Shown in pieces: positions 18,741 to 25,351 of a stretch of 64,000 bases of DNA. The position numbers were made by a program, and so were the translations under genes. The stretch spans positions 992,001 through 1,056,000 of the forward strand of contig NZ_JAJSAX010000001.1 of NCBI RefSeq assembly GCF_021261315.1, in the 5' to 3' direction. Below the pieces are notes generated by a model. That model was not told where the DNA came from. It searched no databases and saw only the letters and a list, made by a program, of their open reading frames with translations. Origin of the DNA: Epilithonimonas sp. JDS (lineage in GTDB: Bacteria > Bacteroidota > Bacteroidia > Flavobacteriales > Weeksellaceae). The first letter of the stretch is position 1. Every line of letters begins with the position of its first letter.

Positions 18741-20090
18741 TTACCAATAAAAATTTCCAATCATCTGCATCCCAAAAGTCTGAAAGATGCACAGATAGAA
18801 AAGCATCTTGAATTGATCAGCATTAATATCCTTCAGCAAAATCAAAAAATAAGGAACAAGGAACAGGCAGGCGCGCGCTGTCTCTCCGGTTCCGTAAGCG
18901 CCCGTCAGAAGCATTGCTGAGATTGCCGCTACTGCTGAGAAAAATAAGATATTAATATTTTGATTGTCAAAAACTTCGGTTCCTGATTTCTTAGAAAAGA
19001 ATATCGCTAAATAGCCGAATGACAGAAAAAGAAAAATCTCGCCAATGTCTTCCAGTCTTGTCATCAGATAAATAAATGGCTGATGCAAAAGCCTGAAACC
19101 ATCGGGGTTTTCGGAATGGGAAGCCTGTAAAAACGTTTCTAAATGATTATAACCCGCTGTTGCATAAATGATAATAAAACTTAGCGCAAAAGTTACCGTC
19201 GTCATCAGACTCAGCCAGACGAAATTCCATTTTCCTTTCAGTAAAAAATAGAAACTGAAACAGCCTAAAAACGCAAACAGAAACAAACCGGAAAACGTTA
19301 TCAGATTCGTCAAGATCAATCCTAAGCTTATTAATAGAAAGGATATCACATCAATTTTATTTTGATTAAAGATCCTTGCAAATCCTAAGAGAAATATCAA
19401 AGTTGATGTCAGCACCAAAGAATCGATGGAAACCAACAGATAAATATTAACGGAAGGAATCACCGCAAACAGAAGCAGCATCCATTTTCTTCTTGCCTCT
19501 TCGAATCCGAGATAAACCAGAATCTGATAAAATAATGGAAAAGACAAACAGCCAACTGCAAAAAACACAATCGCCAAAGTTTCAATGTTAGAAATATCCA
19601 GAATCCAGAAATGCAAAAGCGTCACAAACGGCGGATGCGTTCTGGTATGAAGCTGAAAATGTTCCAGATTTTTGGTAAAATCCCGAAGCCAGATTGCGCC
19701 ATCTGTAATATTAATGGCATCGGCATAATACTGTCTTCCTTTCAAATAAAACGGCTGCAGAAAAGCAATATCGAAATCGCCCTGACTCAGATTTCCTAAA
19801 ACGACAAGAGCAATGGCAACCAAAAAGAGAAGATAAACATTGAGTTTTTCTGAGTATTGGAAAGCGAAAATCCCGCCGACTAAAAACAAAAATGCAAACA
19901 CAAATCCGCTCCACAAAAACTGGTTGGGATAGATGACGGAGATCGGGAAAAGCGGACCGGTTCCTGTAAAACCTCCCTGGCTTTGGTAATAGAAATTAGC
20001 ACCAGCAATCGCAATCCAGATGAAAATCGCCACAAAAAAAATGATCCACGGAAAGGTTTTCCAGTTTGCCCATTGTAATTTTTCGCCCAT
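18741..20090 (-). CDS. polytopic membrane protein, GT-C glycosyltransferase-like
   Basis: 449 residues with about eleven membrane helices. The motif HTRTHPPFVTLLHFWI in an early external loop resembles the HPP loop of GT39-like (PMT/ArnT) proteins, and DGAIWLRDF precedes it. It probably transfers a sugar from a lipid donor outside the membrane. It is the first gene of the exopolysaccharide run on this strand. Weak sequence conservation makes the family uncertain. Confidence 0.6.
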   Translation of the reverse strand: MGEKLQWANWKTFPWIIFFVAIFIWIAIAGANFYYQSQGGFTGTGPLFPISVIYPNQFLWSGFVFAFLFLVGGIFAFQYSEKLNVYLLFLVAIALVVLGNLSQGDFDIAFLQPFYLKGRQYYADAINITDGAIWLRDFTKNLEHFQLHTRTHPPFVTLLHFWILDISNIETLAIVFFAVGCLSFPLFYQILVYLGFEEARRKWMLLLFAVIPSVNIYLLVSIDSLVLTSTLIFLLGFARIFNQNKIDVISFLLISLGLILTNLITFSGLFLFAFLGCFSFYFLLKGKWNFVWLSLMTTVTFALSFIIIYATAGYNHLETFLQASHSENPDGFRLLHQPFIYLMTRLEDIGEIFLFLSFGYLAIFFSKKSGTEVFDNQNINILFFSAVAAISAMLLTGAYGTGETARACLFLVPYFLILLKDINADQFKMLFYLCIFQTFGMQMIGNFYW

Positions 20091-20347
20091 TCAAAAATGT
20101 GTTTTGGTTTTTAGAATGGTCAAAAATATTAATAAAACTTCAGAAAGTCTTTAGTTTTTTATGATTGTACCACTTTTTGCTAAAAGGCTTCGACGTAGTT
20201 TATATTGAGCATTGTCGAAATGCTCAGCCTGACATCTCGAAATACAATTGTTTATTATTATAATGTCACACTGAGCGGAGTCGAAGTGCCGTGATTATTA
20301 CATCAATTTCAAATATTGACAAACCTCAAATTGCAATGGAAACCCCT
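20091..20347. other. intergenic region with dispersed palindromes
   Basis: No gene. It holds a perfect stem GAGCATT with AATGCTC (20207-20225) inside a longer imperfect inverted repeat: GGCTTCGAC on one side and ACTGAGCGGAGTCGAAGTGCC on the other are broken halves of a repeat common between flavobacterial genes (cttcgactccgctcag type). It may act as a terminator for the convergent-free space or be a mobile repeat. Confidence 0.5.
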
Positions 20348-20430
20348 AGCCCTGATGGTAGTGGAAATCCCACAGCAAGTGATGGGAAAGCCGGGCGCGA
20401 GGAATTGCAACGGACAGCAGGTTCCCGGCT
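20348..20430 (+). ncRNA. structured repeat element, copy B
   Basis: Shares with copy A the outer stem AGCC/GGCT, the 3' bulge GTTCCC and the inner stem CTG/CAG, but its arms are exchanged: AGTGG lies on the 5' side and AACGG on the 3' side. The apical hairpin is unrelated in sequence (TCCCA with TGGGA) and an extra GC-rich stretch follows it. It lies just downstream of the glycoside-hydrolase-like gene, on the opposite strand. Confidence 0.5.
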
Positions 20431-20482
20431 CCTGATATGTGGGAGAGTTTGAGGTTGGAGAGTTTGAGTGTTTAAACTATTC

Positions 20483-21565
20483 TTACAAAATTTCGAAAAC
20501 AAAAGTTGTGGACGTATCAAATTTTCCGCCTTGTGTTGCTCCAAACAGAAACTGAGGCTTCTTCCCGTCTTTGCTCATCAGAAGCATCGGGCGCTCCAGC
20601 CTTCCGAAGCGGTTGAGGTTTTTGGGCGGCGTGGGCTCTGTGATGTAATGTTTCATTTCCAGGTAAGCGATCTCCGGTTTTGTCCATTTCAGGCCGTCTT
20701 TTGTTGTGAGATGCAAGCCGTACTCGTGGTTGTAGAATCCCATATCGCGCGCGATCATATGAAATTTGCCGTTCTGTTTCCAGATGAAAGCGTCCTCCAG
20801 CTGCGCGTTGTTTGGCATATTTGAAAAGTCAATGACGGGATTTTCGGAGACTTTGGTGTATGGTCCCATTGGCGAATCGGATTTTGCCAAACCGTATTTT
20901 CGATTGCCGCGGACCGGGCCTTTTTGGGTTTCATATTCGTGGGTGTTCCAGGATTTGTAGAACAGCCAGTACTTGCCGTCATTGCCTTTCACGAATGCCG
21001 GATTCGTGGTGCAATGGTCGTCCCAGTCGCCTTCTTTTCCGGGAAGCAATAGAGGCTGATCCGGTCTTGTCCAGTCGCCGTCGAGTGTTTTGGAGGTGGC
21101 GAGTCCGATTCTTTTGGTATTGGTTTTCCCGTTGGAATTGCCCATAAAGAAGAGAAGATATTGGTCGTCCACTTTTTTAATTAATGGATTGTGGCAAGTC
21201 GTAGCGTCCCAAAATCCTTCCCCTCTTGGCGCGAGAATCACTTGCTTGTGCTGAAATTCCGAGAAAGGCGAATCTGCTTCTGCACGGCAGATCTCGGAGC
21301 CTTTGAGCCAGCCGCCCATTCCTTTTTCCTTCTTCCATCGGGAGTAGAACAGGTGGACTTTGCCATCGTCGCCCCAAATCGGGGAACTGCACCAGATGTA
21401 GTAGCCGTCGAGGGAAAACTGTCTTCCGATGGGTTTCAGATTGAAATAAGGCTTCTCGGAAAAATCAAATGCTTTGGTGAATGACGTCCCCAAAACCACG
21501 GCTGCAAGTCCTAAAGCTGAGGTCTGTAAAAAATCTTTGCGGGTGAAGTGTCCTGGCTTATTCAT
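20483..21565 (-). CDS. secreted five-bladed beta-propeller glycoside hydrolase (GH43/GH117-like)
   Basis: 360 residues. The N-terminus (FTRKDFLQTSALGLAAVVLGTSF) looks like a Tat-type signal with RK in place of RR. The rest has repeated propeller strands: IWCSSPIWGDDGKVHLFYSRW, DQYLLFFMGNSN, GKYWLFYKSW, and LEDAFIWKQNGKFHMIARD, the last like the acidic motif of clan GH-F and related families. Substrate unknown. The gene is visibly richer in G+C than its neighbours and stands alone between repeats, which suggests it was acquired separately. Confidence 0.7.
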   Translation of the reverse strand: MNKPGHFTRKDFLQTSALGLAAVVLGTSFTKAFDFSEKPYFNLKPIGRQFSLDGYYIWCSSPIWGDDGKVHLFYSRWKKEKGMGGWLKGSEICRAEADSPFSEFQHKQVILAPRGEGFWDATTCHNPLIKKVDDQYLLFFMGNSNGKTNTKRIGLATSKTLDGDWTRPDQPLLLPGKEGDWDDHCTTNPAFVKGNDGKYWLFYKSWNTHEYETQKGPVRGNRKYGLAKSDSPMGPYTKVSENPVIDFSNMPNNAQLEDAFIWKQNGKFHMIARDMGFYNHEYGLHLTTKDGLKWTKPEIAYLEMKHYITEPTPPKNLNRFGRLERPMLLMSKDGKKPQFLFGATQGGKFDTSTTFVFEIL

Positions 21566-21819
21566 AATTCTGATTTACAGCTAAATTACTGGAAATGGTT
21601 GCGGGGAGTGTCCTGCGGTTTGGGGTTCAATCCTTTCGTGCTTTTGTGTTCAGAAATCCGCACATTACACTTCTACCTTTTCGCGCTCATCTATTTTCCT
21701 GCGTGTCAAGACAGGTTTCAGATTCAGCATACTATAATTTTGAGGAGCGCAAGTTCAACCTCTTCTGTCCTAGCACGGTCTCATTGGTTCTGAACTCCAA
21801 AAAAAACAAAAAGTATCTA
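21566..21819. other. non-coding stretch upstream of the glycosidase gene
   Basis: About 250 bases with no supported gene. Short open frames here have no recognisable content. The minus-strand promoter of the glycosidase gene should lie here, but no clear TANNTTTG element was found. Confidence 0.4.
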
Positions 21820-22008
21820 ATAAACAGACAGCTTTGTCTAATCACCTAACACCTTTGTCCAATCACCTAACAACTTTGTCCAATCACCTGACATCTTTGT
21901 CTAATCACCTGACATCTTTGTCTAATCACCTGACAGATTAATCTAATAGAAATACAGATTAATCTAATAAACAGACAAACTTGTCTAATAACCAGATAGA
22001 ATCTAGCT
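21820..22008. repeat. 21-bp tandem repeat array, nine units
   Basis: Units begin at 21820, 21841, 21862, 21883, 21904, 21925, 21946, 21967 and 21988, an exact 21-bp period. The core is close to ATCACCTGACATCTTTGTCTA; the outer units drift (AGACAAACTTGTCTA). Many units contain a small palindrome, GACA-N4/5-TGTC. The period equals two helical turns, so the palindromes would face the same side of the DNA. Stop codons occur in most frames, so it is not coding. Confidence 0.85.
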
Positions 22009-22190
22009 AAAGGCGCTCTGCGAAGCATTGTGGTTTGATGGTGATGACCTATTATCTGAAAGAATTAGATAAGCGGCACTCAGAAAATAATCATCATTAA
22101 GTGTGAAGAGGTGTATGGATTCCAGATTCTCGTTGACGAGGTAAGGAGATTCTTTATTTGTTTTAAGAAACAGAAGATGTTTTGTGAGTG
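22009..22190. other. non-coding stretch
   Basis: About 180 bases between the tandem array and the promoter of the next gene; nothing recognisable in it. Confidence 0.4.
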
Positions 22191-22221
22191 TTGGGTGGAG
22201 TGGGAATTGTGGGTATATTTG
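22191..22221 (+). promoter_or_regulatory. candidate promoter of the HEPN-like gene
   Basis: TTG (22191-22193), 20 bases, then TATATTTG (22214-22221), close to the Bacteroidetes consensus; about 90 bases before the start codon. Its first 16 bases, TTGGGTGGAGTGGGAA, recur at 23761-23776. Confidence 0.45.
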
Positions 22222-22309
22222 GGATATTGATATTTAAAATAAAAGATCAAAATACCACTGAAAGTTTTGTTTTGATAGTAAGTAAATAATATAATTTTCG
22301 AAAACGAAT

Positions 22310-22795
22310 ATGCATAAATTAGAATATGTAATTAAAACTCTATTTAATTTACAAGCGCAAATCAATTTGTCCGTTGAAACTCTAAATGAAGTTTATAATA
22401 ATCCTTCATTGTTTGTAGGTAAAACACTAGAAAATTTTTATCATGAAAAAATGGGATTAGAACCTGCAATTCACACTTTAATTTCAAATTATTCAATAAT
22501 TCAATTTTGTTCTTTTTTAGATGAATACAATGATTTTTTTAATCCTGCTTTTTGTGAAGAAAAATATCAAGATAGAATTTTAAATGTAAAAAAGAAAAAC
22601 GTCCCTGGACTAAAAAGGATCAACCAATGGAAAGATTTAAACAAGTTCAGGAATAACCTAGTTGCACATAATTTAAGAATAAAAAATGAATCATTTTTTT
22701 CTACTAAATTTGAAAAACTTGAGTATAAAATACCAAATAAAATTTCTGAGAAAAATTTATCCCGCTGCGCAAAGTCTCCCGACTTTGAGCAATAA
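22310..22795 (+). CDS. HEPN-like protein, 3' end replaced by a REP palindrome
   Basis: 161 codons, AT-rich, mostly alpha-helical. RNNLVAHNLR (residues 114-123) fits the R-x4-6-H signature of HEPN domains, many of which are RNases in toxin-antitoxin or defence systems; the preceding helices (about 50-110) fit the four-helix bundle. Residues from about 151 to the stop (SRCAKSPDFEQ) are encoded by the first REP palindrome, so the native C-terminus has been cut off or displaced. The remaining part may still fold, since the signature lies upstream. HEPN membership is inferred from one motif. Confidence 0.5.
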   Translation: MHKLEYVIKTLFNLQAQINLSVETLNEVYNNPSLFVGKTLENFYHEKMGLEPAIHTLISNYSIIQFCSFLDEYNDFFNPAFCEEKYQDRILNVKKKNVPGLKRINQWKDLNKFRNNLVAHNLRIKNESFFSTKFEKLEYKIPNKISEKNLSRCAKSPDFEQ

Positions 22796-23071
22796 TAAAA
22801 CAACAGATAAAACACAAAACAAATGAAAGAAGGCTATTATACAATCAAAGATCAGGAAAGATCACCCGCTGCGCAAAGTCTCCTGACTTTGAGCAACGAC
22901 ACAATAAAATAAAACACAAAACAAATGAAAGACGGCTACACGATAAAAGATTCCCGCTGCGCAAAGTCTCCTGACTTTGAGCAATGACACAATAAAATAA
23001 AACACAAAACAAATGAAAGACGGCTACACGATAAAAGATACCGCTGCGCAAAGTCTCCCGACTTTGAGCAA
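22761..23071 (+). repeat. tandem REP array made of truncated RAYT 5' ends
   Basis: Four palindrome copies at 22761-22792, 22865-22896, 22953-22984 and 23041-23071. Each contains CAAAGTC with GACTTTG around TCCC or TCCT, flanked by GC pairs. Each copy is followed by the same leader (cacaataaaataaaacaca) and by the first 9 to 14 codons of the RAYT gene (MKDGYTIKD or MKEGYYTIKDQERS), where the next palindrome cuts in. Unit lengths are 104, 88 and 87 bp. The last copy leads into the full transposase gene. An inverted copy follows that gene. Confidence 0.9.
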
Positions 23072-23099
23072 CGCCACAATAAAATAAAACACAAAACAA

Positions 23100-23705
23100 A
23101 TGAAAGAAGGCTATACAATCAAAGACCAGGAAAGACCACACTTTGTGACTTGCACAGTAGTGGATTGGGTAGATATTTTCACCAGAAAAGCTTATAAGGA
23201 TATTGTGATTTCTTCATTAAATTACTGTATCAGAGAAAAAGGAATGGTTTTGTACGGCTATGTCATTATGAGCAATCACATTCACTTAATAGTTCAGTCC
23301 AAGGATGGTAAGCTATCCGATTTGATCAGAGATTTTAAAAAATTCACCAGTAAAAATATTGTAGAAGCCATACAGACAGAACCTGAAAGCAGAAGGGAAT
23401 GGATGCTGGACTTATTTAAAAAAGCCACAGAAACCCACAGCAGAAATAAGAATTACCAGTTTTGGCAGTATGGAAATCACGCAGAAGAAATATACTCTTT
23501 ACATTTTATGTGGGACAAACTGAACTACATTCACCTAAATCCCATAAGAGCAGGGATTGTAGAAAAAGCGCAACACTACATATACTCTTCGGCAAGCAAT
23601 TATGTATCGGGAAAAGGATTATTAAATGTTGAATTGGCGGATAACCCAATCGTTGATGTGATGAAAAAGAATGAGTTTTGGAAATATAATAATTATGATG
23701 AGTGA
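23100..23705 (+). CDS. REP-associated tyrosine transposase (RAYT, IS200-like Y1 family)
   Basis: 201 residues. The HUH metal motif is HIH in YGYVIMSNHIHLIVQ (about 61-65), followed by LSDLIRDFKKFTSK and the catalytic helix with DKLNYIHLNPIRAGIVEKAQHY, whose tyrosine would attack single-stranded DNA. RAYTs are domesticated single-copy relatives of IS200 that act on REP palindromes. Here REP copies lie on both sides, direct on the left and inverted on the right, which gives a complete RAYT-REP unit. The gene appears intact. Confidence 0.93.
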   Translation: MKEGYTIKDQERPHFVTCTVVDWVDIFTRKAYKDIVISSLNYCIREKGMVLYGYVIMSNHIHLIVQSKDGKLSDLIRDFKKFTSKNIVEAIQTEPESRREWMLDLFKKATETHSRNKNYQFWQYGNHAEEIYSLHFMWDKLNYIHLNPIRAGIVEKAQHYIYSSASNYVSGKGLLNVELADNPIVDVMKKNEFWKYNNYDE

Positions 23706-23706
23706 T

Positions 23707-23738
23707 TTGCTCAAAGTCGGGAGACTTTGCGCAGCGGG
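23707..23738 (-). repeat. inverted REP copy downstream of the RAYT gene
   Basis: Reverse complement of the palindromes upstream (reads TTGCTCAAAGTCGGGAGACT on the plus strand), starting 1 bp after the transposase stop. It closes the element and can also act as a transcription terminator hairpin. Confidence 0.9.
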
Positions 23739-23983
23739 GCAGCGGGGTTTATGATTGTTTTTGGGTGGAGTGGGAAATAATAATTATAGTATTAGATTTA
23801 GTAATTACTTAGAAGATCATCATTAGTCCTTTCCTTCTCCAAGGATAACAGTAATTGAATATATTTTATATTAGTGCAATGCGTATATTTGAGAGTGAGT
23901 AGAAATAGTGAACAAACAGATGTTGTAAAATAAAGAAAAACAATATTTATCATATTTCTAAACTTTCTATAACACTATATATC
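23739..23983 (+). other. spacer upstream of the DUF6161-like gene with a candidate -7 element
   Basis: No gene. It contains the second copy of the 16-bp direct repeat (23761-23776) and TATATTTG at 23884-23891, 93 bases before the next start codon, the same arrangement as at the HEPN-like gene. No well-placed TTTG at -33. Confidence 0.4.
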
Positions 23984-25246
23984 ATGACAAATTCCGAATT
24001 AAAGAAGAAAATTGCAGAGTCCACTAATCCAGAATGGTTTAGAAATGTAGTAGAAAAATTAAACTTTCATTATATTAATTATTCAAAAGAATTTGTAGGT
24101 GTATCATCACTATTTGAATTTGTAAATCAACAAATCAAAGGTTGGGAAAAGTATGGTAACTTACCAAATGAGCTCAATCAAAGTTTAAATTATTTTAAAG
24201 AAGTTAAAGAAGGAATTATAACTTTTATAAATTCTTATAGCCAAACAGAAAGTGACAGAAATCATTATTGGCAACAATATGTTGCTAACAGAATAAACAA
24301 TGTACGTCAAAAGCCACTAATATATTCTCTTCCTGAAATTGAATATCTGGTAAAAGTTTCAAGAGACTATCCAAACTATTTTCCGGGAGCTTTTGAAGCT
24401 CTAATAAACAATCAAATTCAAAACCCATCAAATAAAGATTCTTTATATGGTGCAATATCAGCGTTTGAATTCCTATCGAAAGACTTTTCATCAATTTTGG
24501 AACGACGTAATTCTGAAAAACGCTCTATCATCGCAATTAGAAACGATTTTGAGAACTACCTAAATGAATCTGAGAAAACATTATCTGAACATTTAGCTAA
24601 TTCTAATAATGAGTTTGAAAATTATGTAAAAAAAATAGACAGTTTAACTTCTGAAAAGGAAGAGGAATTTTATCGATGGTACGATAATATCAAAACTAAT
24701 GACTGGGAAAAATGGTATAACGAGAAATTATCCAAATTAATAAATCTTGAAGAAACTTATGAAGTAAAGTTAAAACTTGAAAAACCAGCAAGATATTGGG
24801 AAAAAAAATCAACAAACTATTATAAACAAGCGAATACTGCAAAAAATATATTAATTGGTGTGGTAGGCTTATCTATTTTATTTTTAACAACACTATTACT
24901 TACTGCACCAGAATGGATTTTTGATAACATTTTTAATGGAAATGAAATTAAGGTTATAAGATGGTCACTAATCTTTATTGTTTTAATCTCTATCATAGCC
25001 TATTCGATTAGAGCAATAACTAAATATATGTTTAGCTCATATCATTTAGCTCGAGATGCTGAGGAAAGACATACTCTAACTTTTTTCTATCTGGCATTAC
25101 TTAAAGATACAGAAGTAAGAGATGAAGAAAGACAAATGATTTTGCAATCTCTATTTAGTAGAACTGACACAGGTTTACTAAAAGAAGATTCTTCTCCAAC
25201 TATGCCCAGTTCAGATTTTATTTCAAAAATAATCACGAATAGATAA
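23984..25246 (+). CDS. DUF6161-like membrane protein
   Basis: 420 residues, AT-rich. A long helical N-terminal part (about 1-285, with likely coiled coil at 175-265) is followed by two membrane helices (about 288-310 and 324-345) and a conserved cytoplasmic tail with HLARDAEERHTLTFFYLALL and a segment ending SRTDTGLLKEDSSP. This tail matches my memory of DUF6161 proteins. The function is not known to me; such proteins occur in accessory and defence-type regions. It stands alone between the RAYT unit and topA. Confidence 0.6.
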   Translation: MTNSELKKKIAESTNPEWFRNVVEKLNFHYINYSKEFVGVSSLFEFVNQQIKGWEKYGNLPNELNQSLNYFKEVKEGIITFINSYSQTESDRNHYWQQYVANRINNVRQKPLIYSLPEIEYLVKVSRDYPNYFPGAFEALINNQIQNPSNKDSLYGAISAFEFLSKDFSSILERRNSEKRSIIAIRNDFENYLNESEKTLSEHLANSNNEFENYVKKIDSLTSEKEEEFYRWYDNIKTNDWEKWYNEKLSKLINLEETYEVKLKLEKPARYWEKKSTNYYKQANTAKNILIGVVGLSILFLTTLLLTAPEWIFDNIFNGNEIKVIRWSLIFIVLISIIAYSIRAITKYMFSSYHLARDAEERHTLTFFYLALLKDTEVRDEERQMILQSLFSRTDTGLLKEDSSPTMPSSDFISKIITNR

Positions 25247-25250
25247 CCCC

Positions 25251-25275
25251 CGCTAGAGCGAGCGTCACGCTCGTA
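25251..25275. repeat. second type of palindromic repeat (CGAGCGTCACGCTCG)
   Basis: A perfect 7-bp stem with a 1-base centre at 25259-25273, preceded by CGCTAGAG. This motif differs from the RAYT palindromes in the preceding kilobases, so it belongs to another REP family. It lies 12 bp after the DUF6161-like stop. Confidence 0.7.
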
Positions 25276-25300
25276 TCTCCAATTAATAATAAAACAAAAA

Positions 25301-25326
25301 CCCCTCTTGAAAATCTTCAAAAGGGG
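25301..25326 (-). terminator. terminator of topA
   Basis: On the minus strand CCCCTTTTGAA pairs with TTCAAGAGGGG (11 bp, one G-U), loop GATT, followed by TTTTTGTTTT. It may also stop transcription from the other side, since an A-run precedes it. Confidence 0.9.
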
Positions 25327-25351
25327 TTTAATATTTTACGTTTAAAAACTC

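Larger units (their letters stand above)
22191..23776 (+). repeat. 16-bp direct repeat bracketing the HEPN-like/RAYT segment
   Basis: TTGGGTGGAGTGGGAA occurs at 22191-22206 and again at 23761-23776. Between them lie the truncated HEPN-like gene, the REP array and the RAYT transposase. It may be a duplicated target or a shared upstream sequence of two related loci. Confidence 0.5.

Noticed and set aside
20860-21484. Several plus-strand open frames opposite the glycosidase gene
   Set aside because: They arise from the higher GC of that gene, which removes stop codons; the minus-strand reading has a signal peptide and propeller motifs.
21820-22008. CRISPR array
   Set aside because: The units follow each other directly with no spacers and there are no cas genes nearby; it is a plain tandem repeat.
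22761-23071. CRISPR-like repeats with spacers of about 55 bp
   Set aside because: The sequences between the palindromes are copies of one another and of the RAYT gene start, not unique spacers.
22845-23141. Minus-strand ORFs across the REP array
   Set aside because: They are repeats of the palindrome read backwards (FVLCFILLC pattern), with no independent protein features.
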